Assembly: GCF_002056795.1 (NCBI RefSeq)
Contig: NZ_CP020104.1
Coordinates: 7,201,501 to 7,265,500, forward strand
Source of the DNA: Spirosoma aerolatum
Lineage (GTDB): Bacteria; Bacteroidota; Bacteroidia; Cytophagales; Spirosomataceae
Direction of reading: 5' to 3'
Length of the DNA: 64,000 nucleotides
How positions within the stretch are numbered: position 1 is the first letter of the stretch; the number at the start of each line of letters is the position of its first letter. The notes under the pieces were generated by a model. The model searched no databases and was not told the DNA's origin. It saw only the letters and a list, made by a program, of their open reading frames with translations. Position numbers and translations under genes: made by a program. This document shows, one piece after another, positions 18,888 to 27,144 of this stretch.

Positions 18888-19123
18888 GCTGATTCGGATG
18901 AAACTTGTTCTTAGGTTGAAGAAGGTTAAACCCGCTCAATTAGTTCGCGGAATTATAGGCTAATTTATGCTCGTTAGCGCTGAAGGGCTGGGTATGATCA
19001 ACCACGCTAATCAGATTTAAATAATTGTTGGTTAGCTAATTGCTTGATAATGAATTTTGTTTAAAATTGCTTCCTCAAAAAAATAGATTTTTGTTCATTC
19101 ACACCCTTTACATTGTTCAACAA

Positions 19124-19549
19124 ATGAAAAAGACATTATTGGCTAAACCTTTATCAGATGTACACGTTGAGCAAATTGCTGGTCAGTTTGCTATGCCTGA
19201 TTTAACCCTACCGTTTTGGGGGTGTCGGAAGAAAATGCCCATGCATCGTATTGTACGACTGGAGGGGGAGGGGAATTATACTTTATTCCATTTTGCGGAT
19301 GGGAGCCAGTTGATGGTTTCACTGACGCTGAAAAAGATGGAAACACGCTTATCGCCCAGAGTATTTGTTCGACCGCACAAAAAAAATATTATCAACTTAT
19401 TGTATCTGGAAGCCGTACATCCCGACCGTCAGCAGCTTAGTGTCAGCCTGGTCAATGGTGATCGTATTGAAGTATCTCGTCGGAAAGCCAGCCGATTTAT
19501 CAAACAGGTCAAAGGGTTCCAGCAGGAAATTATGACAATGGAGGCTTAA
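19124..19549 (+). CDS. Stand-alone LytTR DNA-binding protein
   Basis: The protein has 141 residues from the ATG at 19124; a TTG at 19040 would add an implausible 28 residues. It consists mainly of a LytTR domain: RIVRLEGEGNYTLFHFADG, then RVFVRPHKKNIINLLYLEAV and GDRIEVSRRKASRFI. It has no receiver domain, so it is a one-domain regulator, perhaps controlled by abundance or by a separate partner. LytTR proteins bind short direct repeats upstream of targets. It converges with the acyl-CoA ligase gene across a perfect palindrome. Confidence 0.87.
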   Translation: MKKTLLAKPLSDVHVEQIAGQFAMPDLTLPFWGCRKKMPMHRIVRLEGEGNYTLFHFADGSQLMVSLTLKKMETRLSPRVFVRPHKKNIINLLYLEAVHPDRQQLSVSLVNGDRIEVSRRKASRFIKQVKGFQQEIMTMEA

Positions 19550-19553
19550 CTTG

Positions 19554-19594
19554 TTGTTTCAGGTTTCAGGTAATTAACCTGAAACCTGAAACAA
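19554..19594. terminator. Perfect 18-bp palindrome with tandem GTTTCAG units
   Basis: TTGTTTCAGGTTTCAGGT (19554-19571) pairs perfectly with 19577-19594 around a 5-nt loop. It sits between the stops of two convergent genes and can act in both directions. The arm is a heptamer (GTTTCAG) repeated twice. Confidence 0.8.
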
Positions 19595-19597
19595 GAT

Positions 19598-21301
19598 TTA
19601 CTTTTTCAGTTTGGCCAATTCTTCATCGCGTAAAGGACGACGCAAAATTTTACCTACGTTTGATTTGGGCAATTCGGTTCGGAATTCAATCACGCGCGGA
19701 ACTTTGTAAGGCGTTAAGTTTTCGCGACAGAATTCTTTGATGGATTCGGCAGTAAGATTGGGGTCTTTTTTTACAACGAAAATTTTAACCACCTCCGTTG
19801 ACTTTTCATCGGGAATGCCGATACAGGCTACTTCCAGTACACCAGGACATTGGGCTACCACATCCTCAATTTCGTTCGGGTAGACGTTGAACCCTGATAC
19901 GAGAATCATATCTTTTTTGCGGTCAACGATTTTGAAGAAACCATCTTCATTCATCACGGCCACGTCGCCTGTTTTAAACCAGTCACCCATCATCGATTTG
20001 GCAGTTTCGTCGGGCCGATTGTAGTAGCCCATGAATACCTGTGGCCCTCGGGCAACTATTTCGCCGGGTTCGCCAATAGGAGCATCGGTCCCATCTTCCC
20101 GGATCACTTTCATTTCGGTACTAGGCCAGGGAATACCAATTGTACCTACTCGCACAGTACCATCAACCGGATTAGAGCTAAGTACAGGCGAAGTTTCGGT
20201 GAGGCCGTAGCCTTCGCAGGGCGTATTGCCGGTCAGCTTGGCCCAGCGTTCGGCTACGGCTGTCTGAAGGGCCATGCCACCTGCTGAGGTAACCTTCAAA
20301 TGGCTGAAATCGACTTCACTGATGCGAGGATGATTCAGAAGCCCGTTATACAGGGTATTGACACCCGTGAAGGCTGTAATCTGGTATTTCTTTAGGTCGT
20401 CGATAAATGCATTCAGATCACGGGGGTTGGTGATCAGCAAATTCATCGCTCCGCTCTTTAACGCTGCTAATGCATTGGTTGTCAAAGCGTATACGTGATA
20501 AAGGGGTAGAGCAGCCACAATAATGCCCTCGCCATCGGGAATATGACCGGGTTTCATCCAGTAATGCTGGCATTCTACATTCGCGATAATGTTCCGATGC
20601 GTAAGCATAGCTCCTTTCGAAACTCCGGTTGTTCCTCCGGTATATTGCACAAATGCCAGATCCGAATTTTGAACAACCACGGGTTTCAGGGGTTGTTTAC
20701 TGCCCTGACTCATCGCATCGTTAAACGAGATGGCATCGGGAAGTTTGTAGGCGGGTACAAGCTTCTTCACATACTTAACCACAGCATTAACGATCTGCTT
20801 TTTGGGAAAGCCCAGTAAATCGCCAAGCTGCGTAACGATCACATGCTGAATGTCGGTACGATCAATAATTTTTTCCAGATTGCTGGCAAAGTTGGCCAGA
20901 ATCACAATCGCTTTGGCCCCAGAATCTTTAAACTGATGTTGCATCTCGCGGGGCGTATACAACGGGTTTGTATTGACCACGACCAGCCCTGCCTTTAGTG
21001 CCCCGAATATCGCAACCGGATACTGCAGGGTATTGGGCATCTGAATAGCCAGACGATCGCCTTTTTGCAGGTGGAGGCCATTTTGTAAAAAGGAAGCAAA
21101 TTGAGTGGCTAATTCGTTGAGTTCACCAAAGGTAATTTGCTTGCCCATGCAGGCATACGCCGGACGAGTGGCGAACCGCTGGTAGCCTTCTTCAAACAAA
21201 GCTACTAACGACGTATAGGCATCAGGGTTAATTTCATAGGGGACTTCTTTCGGATAAAAACGTCTCCAGGGGTATCGGTCTATAGCTGATTGCGTATTCA
21301 T
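19598..21301 (-). CDS. Long-chain fatty-acid CoA ligase (AMP-forming)
   Basis: A 567-residue ANL-superfamily enzyme, FadD-like in length and sequence. The P-loop is YTGGTTGVSKGAMLTH (near residues 217-232), the A5 motif is GYGLTETSP and the A8 hinge is VDRKKDMILVSGFNVYPNEIED. The catalytic lysine lies in KSNVGKILRRPLRDEE at the C-terminus. It activates fatty acids to acyl-CoA via acyl-AMP. It appears monocistronic. Two GC-rich terminator hairpins lie beyond its 5' end. Confidence 0.93.
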   Translation of the reverse strand: MNTQSAIDRYPWRRFYPKEVPYEINPDAYTSLVALFEEGYQRFATRPAYACMGKQITFGELNELATQFASFLQNGLHLQKGDRLAIQMPNTLQYPVAIFGALKAGLVVVNTNPLYTPREMQHQFKDSGAKAIVILANFASNLEKIIDRTDIQHVIVTQLGDLLGFPKKQIVNAVVKYVKKLVPAYKLPDAISFNDAMSQGSKQPLKPVVVQNSDLAFVQYTGGTTGVSKGAMLTHRNIIANVECQHYWMKPGHIPDGEGIIVAALPLYHVYALTTNALAALKSGAMNLLITNPRDLNAFIDDLKKYQITAFTGVNTLYNGLLNHPRISEVDFSHLKVTSAGGMALQTAVAERWAKLTGNTPCEGYGLTETSPVLSSNPVDGTVRVGTIGIPWPSTEMKVIREDGTDAPIGEPGEIVARGPQVFMGYYNRPDETAKSMMGDWFKTGDVAVMNEDGFFKIVDRKKDMILVSGFNVYPNEIEDVVAQCPGVLEVACIGIPDEKSTEVVKIFVVKKDPNLTAESIKEFCRENLTPYKVPRVIEFRTELPKSNVGKILRRPLRDEELAKLKK

Positions 21302-21545
21302 GTAGAAATGACAGGTTTAAAAGCAAAGGTATTTGCTCCGTTTGTTTAGATAGAGTGGTAATTCGTAATTAGCTGCTTTATGAATACAATCCGTTGGTTT
21401 AAGCTGGTAAGTCTCACTACAAGCGTCATCTCTACAGAGTGCTTACAGTGTAACTAATGAACGGCAAACTTTCGTTTAATTGTCTCAGCTCTGTACACAA
21501 ATTTAAAGAAATTGTTCTATTAGACTGGTGTTTGTACGGATTATT

Positions 21546-21590
21546 CAAACAAAAAACGCCGGAGCCCTGAGGCCCGGCGTTTTTTGTTTG
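21546..21590. terminator. Strong symmetrical terminator
   Basis: CAAACAAAAAACGCCGG pairs perfectly with CCGGCGTTTTTTGTTTG (17 bp) around an 11-nt loop, with T-runs in both directions. No annotated gene ends here, so it protects the surrounding transcripts or ends an unseen one. Confidence 0.8.
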
Positions 21591-21710
21591 ACCGCTTGTA
21601 CATTTATTTGACCATTTGTACAACAGTAGGGTTAAAATGCAACATTAGTCAGGAAAATGCGTCATTCAATTGACGCCCCATAAGCGTTTAAGTTAAGAAA
21701 AGAATGCCGA

Positions 21711-21742
21711 AACGCCGGAACGCACATGAGTCCGGCGTTTTT
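21711..21742. terminator. Second ACGCCGG terminator
   Basis: AACGCCGGA pairs with TCCGGCGTT followed by TTTATTTT. Its stem repeats the core of the hairpin 120 bp upstream. The interval between the two has no credible open frame. Confidence 0.7.
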
Positions 21743-21891
21743 ATTTTGTGCATCACTGGCAAGATAAATAATAATTTTAAAAAAAGTATGATATCCAATA
21801 ATTTTTGTCACCATTTAGTCACAAAAGCCATGGTATATTCTTTATCGTAGAATTGAGCCCAGTTTACTGATGGAGCAGGATAAATAGACTG

Positions 21892-22168
21892 TAGCTTTGT
21901 GCCGTTATCACTGGTAATTTAGCGGCTGGTGTACTTCGATAAATACCGCGATCACAAATACGGAGCCGTTATGTCAAGCGATGTGCAATCCTGGACCAGT
22001 GTTTCGAATCGGCTAAACCTGCCGAAAGGTATTCGACATGGTACTGTCGTGATGATTTCAGAAGGAGAGCTGGAGAAGTGTAGATCGGGAAGGGTAAATG
22101 GGGACCTGTTGAACCATGCTTGCCTTAGCCAGTGCCCGTTTACTAAATGTAAGCGGGCACTGGTTTTC
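21892..22168 (+). ncRNA. Candidate non-coding RNA ending in an intrinsic terminator
   Basis: A 15-bp terminator stem (CCAGTGCCCGTTTAC with GTAAGCGGGCACTGG, 5-nt loop, then TTTTCCT) lies at about 22132-22168 and points to a + strand transcript. No annotated + gene precedes it. TAGCTTTG at 21892-21899 matches the -7 consensus, though no good -33 box is seen. Just after it GCCGTTA/TAGCGGC can pair. I recognise no Rfam family here. The only + frame runs through the terminator and looks non-coding. Confidence 0.4.
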
Positions 22169-22178
22169 CTATATAGCA

Positions 22179-23372
22179 CTATACTACATCGCGTTCGATG
22201 ATTTTACCGCTGGCTTTTTCTTTTAATATCAGCTTGTTGCGTCCATCGTGGGTCATTTCCTGTTTAATCAGATAATGGTCGGCATCGTACTCCACCAGGG
22301 TCGATTCCGGTTTCAGACCTTCCTGGCCGCGCCATACTGGAAGAATTACTTGTTCCCACTGTTTGGTCTCGGCTGATCGATAGGCTGCATCCAGAACGGC
22401 ATTGACAACGTAGCCATCGTAAAACGTTTCGGCGGGGGCACGGCCTTCTTCCTGCGCGGAGAACATATCCGTAAACATGTGGTTGTAACCCAGGTCGTTT
22501 ACTTCATCGCCAACCGGGAACAGCCACCCCGTGTTCGATTCAGCTTTTTCGGCCACGTAATCAGCTCCTTTGCCGGTCGAGAACATCTCAAAACCTGTTC
22601 GCAGGAAATTATTAATCCAGATAGTGCCTTCAGTGCCCATCACTTCGTCGCGTAGGTCCATACCGCCCCGGAATGTCCAGCTTACTTCAAACTGACCAAT
22701 AGCGCCGTTTTCGTACTTCACCAGAGCAATGGCGTGATCCTCGGCTTCAATGGGTTTTACCTGTGTAGCTGCCCAGCACATTACCTCAACAGGCTTGACA
22801 TCTTTGCCAATAAAATTCCGGGAGATTTCGACGCAGTGACAGCCCAGGTCGAGCATACAGCCTCCCCCCGCCTGCTCTTTGTCCCAGAACCAGTCGGAGT
22901 GGGGGCCGGGATGCGTTTCGCGTGATTTTGCCCAGAGAATACGCCCCAGGGCGCCATTTTTAACACTATCCAGCGCCTTCAGAAATTTGGGTGTGTAGCA
23001 GAGGTCTTCCAGATAACCGGCGAAAATCCCCGCTTCTTCTACCGTTTTCATCATTCGTAGCGCTTCTTCGCCGGTGCGGCCTAGGGGTTTAGTACAGACA
23101 ACCGATTTTTTATGTTTGGCGCAAAGATTGACGGCTGTTTCGTGGATGTTGTTCGGTAGGGCGATACAGACCATGTCCACATCGGGATGGGCAATGACCT
23201 CTTCCATATCGGTCGACGCAAAGCTACAGCCATAATCGGCTTTGAATTTATCGGCGGTTTCCTGACGACGAGCATAGATCGCAACCACTTTGTCGCGGCT
23301 CCGCTGCCCATGAATGGAATCGGCGTAGAAGCGGCCGATGAAGCCGCCCCCTAGCATGGCAATACGTTGCAT
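22179..23372 (-). CDS. Gfo/Idh/MocA-family oxidoreductase
   Basis: The protein has 397 residues from the ATG at 23372. A longer open frame continues upstream, but it overlaps pnuC and has no family similarity. It starts directly with the Rossmann loop (MQRIAMLGGGFIG), so it is cytoplasmic. The family EKP motif appears as TKPLGR (about residue 94). The C-terminal domain includes MLDLGCHCVEISRNFIG, which carries the conserved His. It is probably an NAD(P)-dependent sugar or inositol dehydrogenase; the substrate is unknown. It is divergent from pnuC. Confidence 0.9.
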   Translation of the reverse strand: MQRIAMLGGGFIGRFYADSIHGQRSRDKVVAIYARRQETADKFKADYGCSFASTDMEEVIAHPDVDMVCIALPNNIHETAVNLCAKHKKSVVCTKPLGRTGEEALRMMKTVEEAGIFAGYLEDLCYTPKFLKALDSVKNGALGRILWAKSRETHPGPHSDWFWDKEQAGGGCMLDLGCHCVEISRNFIGKDVKPVEVMCWAATQVKPIEAEDHAIALVKYENGAIGQFEVSWTFRGGMDLRDEVMGTEGTIWINNFLRTGFEMFSTGKGADYVAEKAESNTGWLFPVGDEVNDLGYNHMFTDMFSAQEEGRAPAETFYDGYVVNAVLDAAYRSAETKQWEQVILPVWRGQEGLKPESTLVEYDADHYLIKQEMTHDGRNKLILKEKASGKIIERDVV

Positions 23373-23450
23373 AGGTAAGAGTTTGGGTAAAAGGTTAATG
23401 CGTACTTTCGCAGCGATAAAGATGAGAAGCTCCACTTGATTACTGGATAC

Positions 23451-24119
23451 ATGCCCAATTTTTTTGACATTGAATCTATTTTCTTTACTGTGTGGGACTA
23501 CCCCATGAGTTATCTGGAATTCTTTGGTGCTACCAGTGGGGCAGTAGCTGTATGGCTTTCGGCACGGGCTCATGTCTGGAGCTGGCCCATTGGCGCCGTG
23601 AGCGTGTTGCTGTTTTTCTTCCTGTTTTACCAGATTCAGCTCTATCCCGATATGTTTTTGCAGGTGTTTTTCTTCGTGACCAACATTCAGGGCTGGTGGC
23701 GATGGACCCATCCTAAACAGGATGAAGCCAACCAGCACCAAGAACTCCGCATTAGCCGCATACCGACACGCCAGCTTATTGTCTGGACCGTTGTTGGGAT
23801 GGTGGCCACCGTGGTACTGGGGACGTTTGCCAGTAACTTACACGAGTGGTTTCCGGTGCTCTTCAGCAAACCCAGCGCGTTCCCCTATCTCGATTCGTTT
23901 ACTACGGTCATGAGCATTGTAGCTACGTTTCTGATGATTGAAAAACGCGTAGAATGCTGGTATGTCTGGTTGGCGGTCGATTGTATTCTGACGTATATGT
24001 ACTTTGTGAAAGGGGTGAAATTCGTTGGAGCCGAGTATTTTGTCTTCTGTTTTGTAGCGGCTATGGGTGCCTGGACCTGGACGCGTGAATACCGAAGTTA
24101 TGGCGTACTAGTTCGATAG
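23451..24119 (+). CDS. pnuC: Nicotinamide riboside / mononucleotide transporter PnuC
   Basis: The protein has 222 residues from the ATG at 23451; a TTG 15 bp earlier is less likely. It has about seven membrane helices. The family hallmark is NIQGWWRWTHP after helix 3, with WSWPIGAVSVLLFF before it. PnuC passively takes up nicotinamide riboside, which is trapped by phosphorylation. The next gene, 10 bp downstream, encodes the matching kinase/adenylyltransferase, so the two form a complete NAD-salvage operon. I see no riboswitch in the 78 bp upstream. Confidence 0.93.
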   Translation: MPNFFDIESIFFTVWDYPMSYLEFFGATSGAVAVWLSARAHVWSWPIGAVSVLLFFFLFYQIQLYPDMFLQVFFFVTNIQGWWRWTHPKQDEANQHQELRISRIPTRQLIVWTVVGMVATVVLGTFASNLHEWFPVLFSKPSAFPYLDSFTTVMSIVATFLMIEKRVECWYVWLAVDCILTYMYFVKGVKFVGAEYFVFCFVAAMGAWTWTREYRSYGVLVR

Positions 24120-24129
24120 ATTTTTTTGC

Positions 24130-25104
24130 ATGAAAACAGGTTTGGTGTTTGGCAAATTCATGCCGGTACATCAGGGGCATCTGGCTCTGATCGAGTTTGC
24201 CCGACGGCAATGCGACCAGCTTATTGTGTCGATGACCGTTACACCTGATGACGTGATTTCGCCCGATTTGCGGCTTCGCTGGCTGACCGAGTTACTGGCT
24301 CCTTATCCATCCATCGAGGTTGTAGCCGAACCGGATGATTTCCATGACCCTACCCTGCCGCTTTGGGAAGCTACTAAATTATGGGCTGCATTTATCAAAC
24401 GTCGGTTTCCGGCTGTGAGCATATTTTTTTCGTCGGAATCCTACGCTATTCCACTGGCGCATCATTCTGGACTAACCCATGTAGCTTTCGACCCTCCCCG
24501 GCAGCAAGTGCCCGTTTCGGCAACGTTGATCCGGCAGCAACCGGCTCAGTATTGGTCGTATATTCCGGAGGTTGTCCGACCATATTTTGTTAAGAAAGTC
24601 TGTTTGTTCGGGCCGGAAAGCGTAGGCAAAACAACGTTGGCCCAGCAATTGGCAACGGCTTATCAGACGATATTCGTGCCGGAGATGGCTCGTCAGTTTC
24701 TTTCATCCAACCAGTTTACGGTAGATGATATCATTCGGATCGGTTATGCTCAAACCAAAGCGGTTCAGACAGCAGAGCGAGTGGCTAACCGAATTTTATT
24801 TTGCGATACAGATTTGATTACTACCCAGATTTACTCAGAAATCTACTTCCAGCATGTGCCTCCTATTTTATACGACCTGGAGCAACAGGTACACTACGAC
24901 CACTATATGCTGCTGGATATTAACGTACCCTGGGTAGCGGATATGCTGCGCGATCAGGGGCACCGACGCCCTGAAATGCTATCCCGTTTTCGGGAGGCAT
25001 TGGAGCGTCGCAAAATAGGTTACGAACTTATTGGGGGTGGATACGGTGAGCGGTTGGCCGCCTGTAAAAAAAGCAGTGAATTGTTGCTTGCAAGTCCGAT
25101 GTAG
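24130..25104 (+). CDS. nadR: NadR-type NMN adenylyltransferase / nicotinamide riboside kinase
   Basis: A 324-residue bifunctional enzyme without the N-terminal repressor helix-turn-helix of enterobacterial NadR. Residues 1-150 are the nucleotidyltransferase domain with GKFMPVHQGHLAL (the HxGH motif). Residues from about 155 are a P-loop kinase with FGPESVGKTTLAQQLA. Together they phosphorylate nicotinamide riboside to NMN and adenylate NMN to NAD. It is cotranscribed with pnuC (10-bp gap). Lacking the HTH, it probably does not regulate transcription. Confidence 0.93.
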   Translation: MKTGLVFGKFMPVHQGHLALIEFARRQCDQLIVSMTVTPDDVISPDLRLRWLTELLAPYPSIEVVAEPDDFHDPTLPLWEATKLWAAFIKRRFPAVSIFFSSESYAIPLAHHSGLTHVAFDPPRQQVPVSATLIRQQPAQYWSYIPEVVRPYFVKKVCLFGPESVGKTTLAQQLATAYQTIFVPEMARQFLSSNQFTVDDIIRIGYAQTKAVQTAERVANRILFCDTDLITTQIYSEIYFQHVPPILYDLEQQVHYDHYMLLDINVPWVADMLRDQGHRRPEMLSRFREALERRKIGYELIGGGYGERLAACKKSSELLLASPM

Positions 25105-25120
25105 GGACACAGGACTAGTA

Positions 25121-25150
25121 AAAAAAGCTCCTGTGTGCAGGAGCTTTTTT
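25121..25150. terminator. Bidirectional terminator between nadR and a small lipoprotein gene
   Basis: AAAAAAGCTCCTG pairs perfectly with CAGGAGCTTTTTT around a TGTG loop. It serves both nadR (+) and the convergent lipoprotein gene (-). Confidence 0.9.
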
Positions 25151-25166
25151 GATGGGCTAGAGCCGT

Positions 25167-25370
25167 CTATTTTTTTGTCGAATCTGGAATGACAATTTTC
25201 GCTGAGTCGGTAATCACTTCTGCACTGTCTCCTTTTACGATTGTTTCGCTTTCCACAACCGTTGCCGTATCAGATGCTGGCTGTTCAGATTCCGTTTTTT
25301 TCGATTGACAGGCAATCGCGACCGAGAACATAGCTGCTACAAACAAGACCGATTTAAAGAAATTTTTCAT
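25167..25370 (-). CDS. Small lipoprotein of unknown function
   Basis: A 67-residue protein. A signal sequence ends in the lipobox VAIAC (Cys21), so about 47 residues remain after processing. The mature part is acidic and rich in Ser, Thr, Glu and Asp, with TATVVESETIVKGDS, and ends in STKK. Such short disordered lipoproteins are frequent in Bacteroidota and have no assigned role. The ATG, signal peptide and neat terminator make it a believable gene. Confidence 0.8.
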   Translation of the reverse strand: MKNFFKSVLFVAAMFSVAIACQSKKTESEQPASDTATVVESETIVKGDSAEVITDSAKIVIPDSTKK

Positions 25371-25656
25371 GGTATATATACATTTCGAATGGTTGATTAG
25401 CCATTAATACAAGTTCAGAAATAAGGTAACCTATTTGCGATAAAATTTAATTTCAGTTTAATTTGATGCGCCTAATTTGGATTGGATCGACTTTGTATGA
25501 GCGCCAATAAAATTGTACGTTTCTTAGAATAAAAACTATAAAGCAGTTTACATATAATTAGATTATTTTAAGAATTTTCACTTATAAGACCCTGATAATT
25601 ATGATATTACTCATTTTGTACTATAATTTTGCATTGAAACCAAATAGTGTACCTCT
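25371..25656. other. AT-rich intergenic region
   Basis: No open frame is seen. It holds the divergent promoters of the lipoprotein and the CBM48-like gene. TAATTTTG at 25624-25631 matches the -7 consensus for the latter, but I find no -33 box at the usual spacing. Confidence 0.45.
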
Positions 25657-25965
25657 ATGGCAGTTGCCAAACAATTTCTAAAAAGCAAACCTATTGCGAA
25701 AGTAACGTTTGAATTGTCGGCTGAGGCCGTCAATGGTGCGAAATCGGTCGCCCTGGCCGGTGAATTTAACGGATGGGACATCAGCGCCCAGGCCTTGAAA
25801 AAGCAAAAAGACGGTTCCTATAAAACAACCGTTGAACTGCCCGTAGGTAGCGAGTACCAATTCCGCTACGTTTTGGATGGCACGACATGGACGAACGATT
25901 GGGCTGCAGATAAATACGTAGCCAGTGGTGTAGCAGGTGAAGAGAACTCGGTCGTTGTTCTCTAA
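25657..25965 (+). CDS. Single-domain CBM48/AMPK-type glycogen-binding protein
   Basis: A 102-residue protein that is one early-set (E_set/CBM48) domain. ALAGEFNGWDISAQALKK (about residues 32-49) is the classical carbohydrate-binding hairpin, and YQFRYVLDG with WTNDW carries the ligand-contacting aromatics. This domain usually precedes glycogen-branching enzymes or sits in AMPK beta subunits; here it stands alone. It has no signal peptide, so it is cytoplasmic. It may bind glycogen or act as a scaffold. A strong terminator follows. Confidence 0.88.
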   Translation: MAVAKQFLKSKPIAKVTFELSAEAVNGAKSVALAGEFNGWDISAQALKKQKDGSYKTTVELPVGSEYQFRYVLDGTTWTNDWAADKYVASGVAGEENSVVVL

Positions 25966-25985
25966 AAAAGACATTTACGTACGAA

Positions 25986-26026
25986 AAACGGGTAATCAAA
26001 TCTATAAGAGATTTGATTACCCGTTT
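25986..26026. terminator. Perfect 18-bp terminator after the CBM48 gene
   Basis: AAACGGGTAATCAAATCT pairs perfectly with AGATTTGATTACCCGTTT around an ATAAG loop, followed by a T-rich stretch. It lies between convergent genes and probably acts on both. Confidence 0.88.
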
Positions 26027-26070
26027 GCTTTTACACTTTTTCTGTTTTTCCTCGGCATGACAGAAAAAGT

Positions 26071-27012
26071 CTATACCGTAAAGCTATCCGATTCGACGTA
26101 GGCTTTGATAACTGCCATTTCACCCTCTTTACCTGGCTGCGAATTGCCGTGCTCCATGCCAAAGATAAATTCTTTATTTTCGGCTTTCTGCTTCTGGTAA
26201 ATGTGCTTGAATATGTTTTTATAATTGATTTCGCCCGTGGTGGGTTCCTTCCTCCCTGGATTATCGCCCATTTGAAAATAGCCAATTTCGCTCCAGCACC
26301 AGTTGATGTGTGGAATAATATGCCCTTCGTTTTTCTGCATGTGATAAATGTCGAACAGAATCTTACAGGCCGGGCTGTTTACGGCCCGGCAGATTTCGTA
26401 GGTCTGATCGGAGGTGCGCAGGAATAGGTTCGGGGTGTCGCTGAGGGGTTCCAGTACCATTGTAAGGCCCGCCGGTGCCAGAATGTCGGCACCTCGACGG
26501 AGTGCATCGATAACATGGCCCGTTTGAATGCCAATAGGCAGATTGCGTTCAAAATCACCGGGGACGACGGTCGTAAATTTAGCATTGACCCGCTTGGCGG
26601 TTTCAACGGCTTTTCGGCAACCATTCAGGAAAATCTCAATGTATTCGGGTTTCCCGGCCGCTAGTGTGTTTTGACCATTGCCACCTTTATCGAGTACGAA
26701 CACACCCATGGTCATACCCAGACGCGTCATCTCTTTGGCAATCTTTTCCTGCGTAGCCGCGTCCCGACCCATCATGCCGTTATCTTCCAGTGCCGTAAAG
26801 CCCATGTCGGCCATAAATTTGAGCTGGTCGATCAGGTCTTTACCCGCGTTGTTTTCGAACATGCCAAAGTGAGGGGCATATTTGAGTTTGAAATTGTTCT
26901 TAGCCAGAAAAGCAGGCTGTGAGTGCCAGTTATCGGCTACTGATTCGGCGGCAGCAGTCAGCCCCAGGCCCGCTGCTCCCAACGTTGATTTTACAAAATT
27001 GCGTCGTTGCAT
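26071..27012 (-). CDS. Hydroxypyruvate isomerase-like sugar isomerase with Tat signal
   Basis: The protein has 313 residues from the ATG at 27012; a longer frame upstream lacks family character. It begins MQRRNFVKST, a twin-arginine signal, followed by an AP-endonuclease-2/xylose-isomerase-like TIM barrel. Metal-binding residues lie in VLEPLSDTPN (Glu), ILFDIYHMQ (Asp, His) and FGMEHGNSQPG (Glu, His). GDNPGRKEP is typical of the hydroxypyruvate isomerase branch. The large cytochrome c/HEAT dehydrogenase gene is upstream on the same strand, suggesting joint periplasmic sugar metabolism. A 16-bp hairpin element lies 12 bp before the start. Confidence 0.88.
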   Translation of the reverse strand: MQRRNFVKSTLGAAGLGLTAAAESVADNWHSQPAFLAKNNFKLKYAPHFGMFENNAGKDLIDQLKFMADMGFTALEDNGMMGRDAATQEKIAKEMTRLGMTMGVFVLDKGGNGQNTLAAGKPEYIEIFLNGCRKAVETAKRVNAKFTTVVPGDFERNLPIGIQTGHVIDALRRGADILAPAGLTMVLEPLSDTPNLFLRTSDQTYEICRAVNSPACKILFDIYHMQKNEGHIIPHINWCWSEIGYFQMGDNPGRKEPTTGEINYKNIFKHIYQKQKAENKEFIFGMEHGNSQPGKEGEMAVIKAYVESDSFTV

Positions 27013-27023
27013 AATGATCTGAA

Positions 27024-27039
27024 CCGCTCCGGCGGCCCG
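27024..27039. repeat. 16-bp hairpin mini-element, intergenic copy
   Basis: CCGCTCCGGCGGCCCG fits the layout arm-TCCG-arm'-YSCG (CCGC, TCCG, GCGG, CCCG) shared with the five insertions in the dead transposase at 50.5-52.9 kb. It is an isolated GC-rich block in the 5' leader of the isomerase gene. Unlike those copies, there is no reading frame here to prove insertion. Confidence 0.5.
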
Positions 27040-27144
27040 GCGGGACTGAGCAAATTTATGGATTAGAACAGATTTTGTAATCAGGCGCATCAAAGAAGCG
27101 AAAAGCAAAATCCTGAAAATCCATAAATACGTTAACTCCCGGTT

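Noticed and set aside
21432..21623. 63-residue open frame on the - strand
   Set aside because: It is translated from the ACGCCGG terminator hairpin and the TTTGACC direct repeats; not protein-like.
21929..22201. 90-residue open frame on the + strand
   Set aside because: It runs straight through a strong intrinsic terminator and has no family-like sequence or good start.
23373..23741. Upstream extension of the Gfo/Idh/MocA gene
   Set aside because: The extra 123 residues overlap pnuC on the other strand, and the family sequence begins exactly at the internal ATG.
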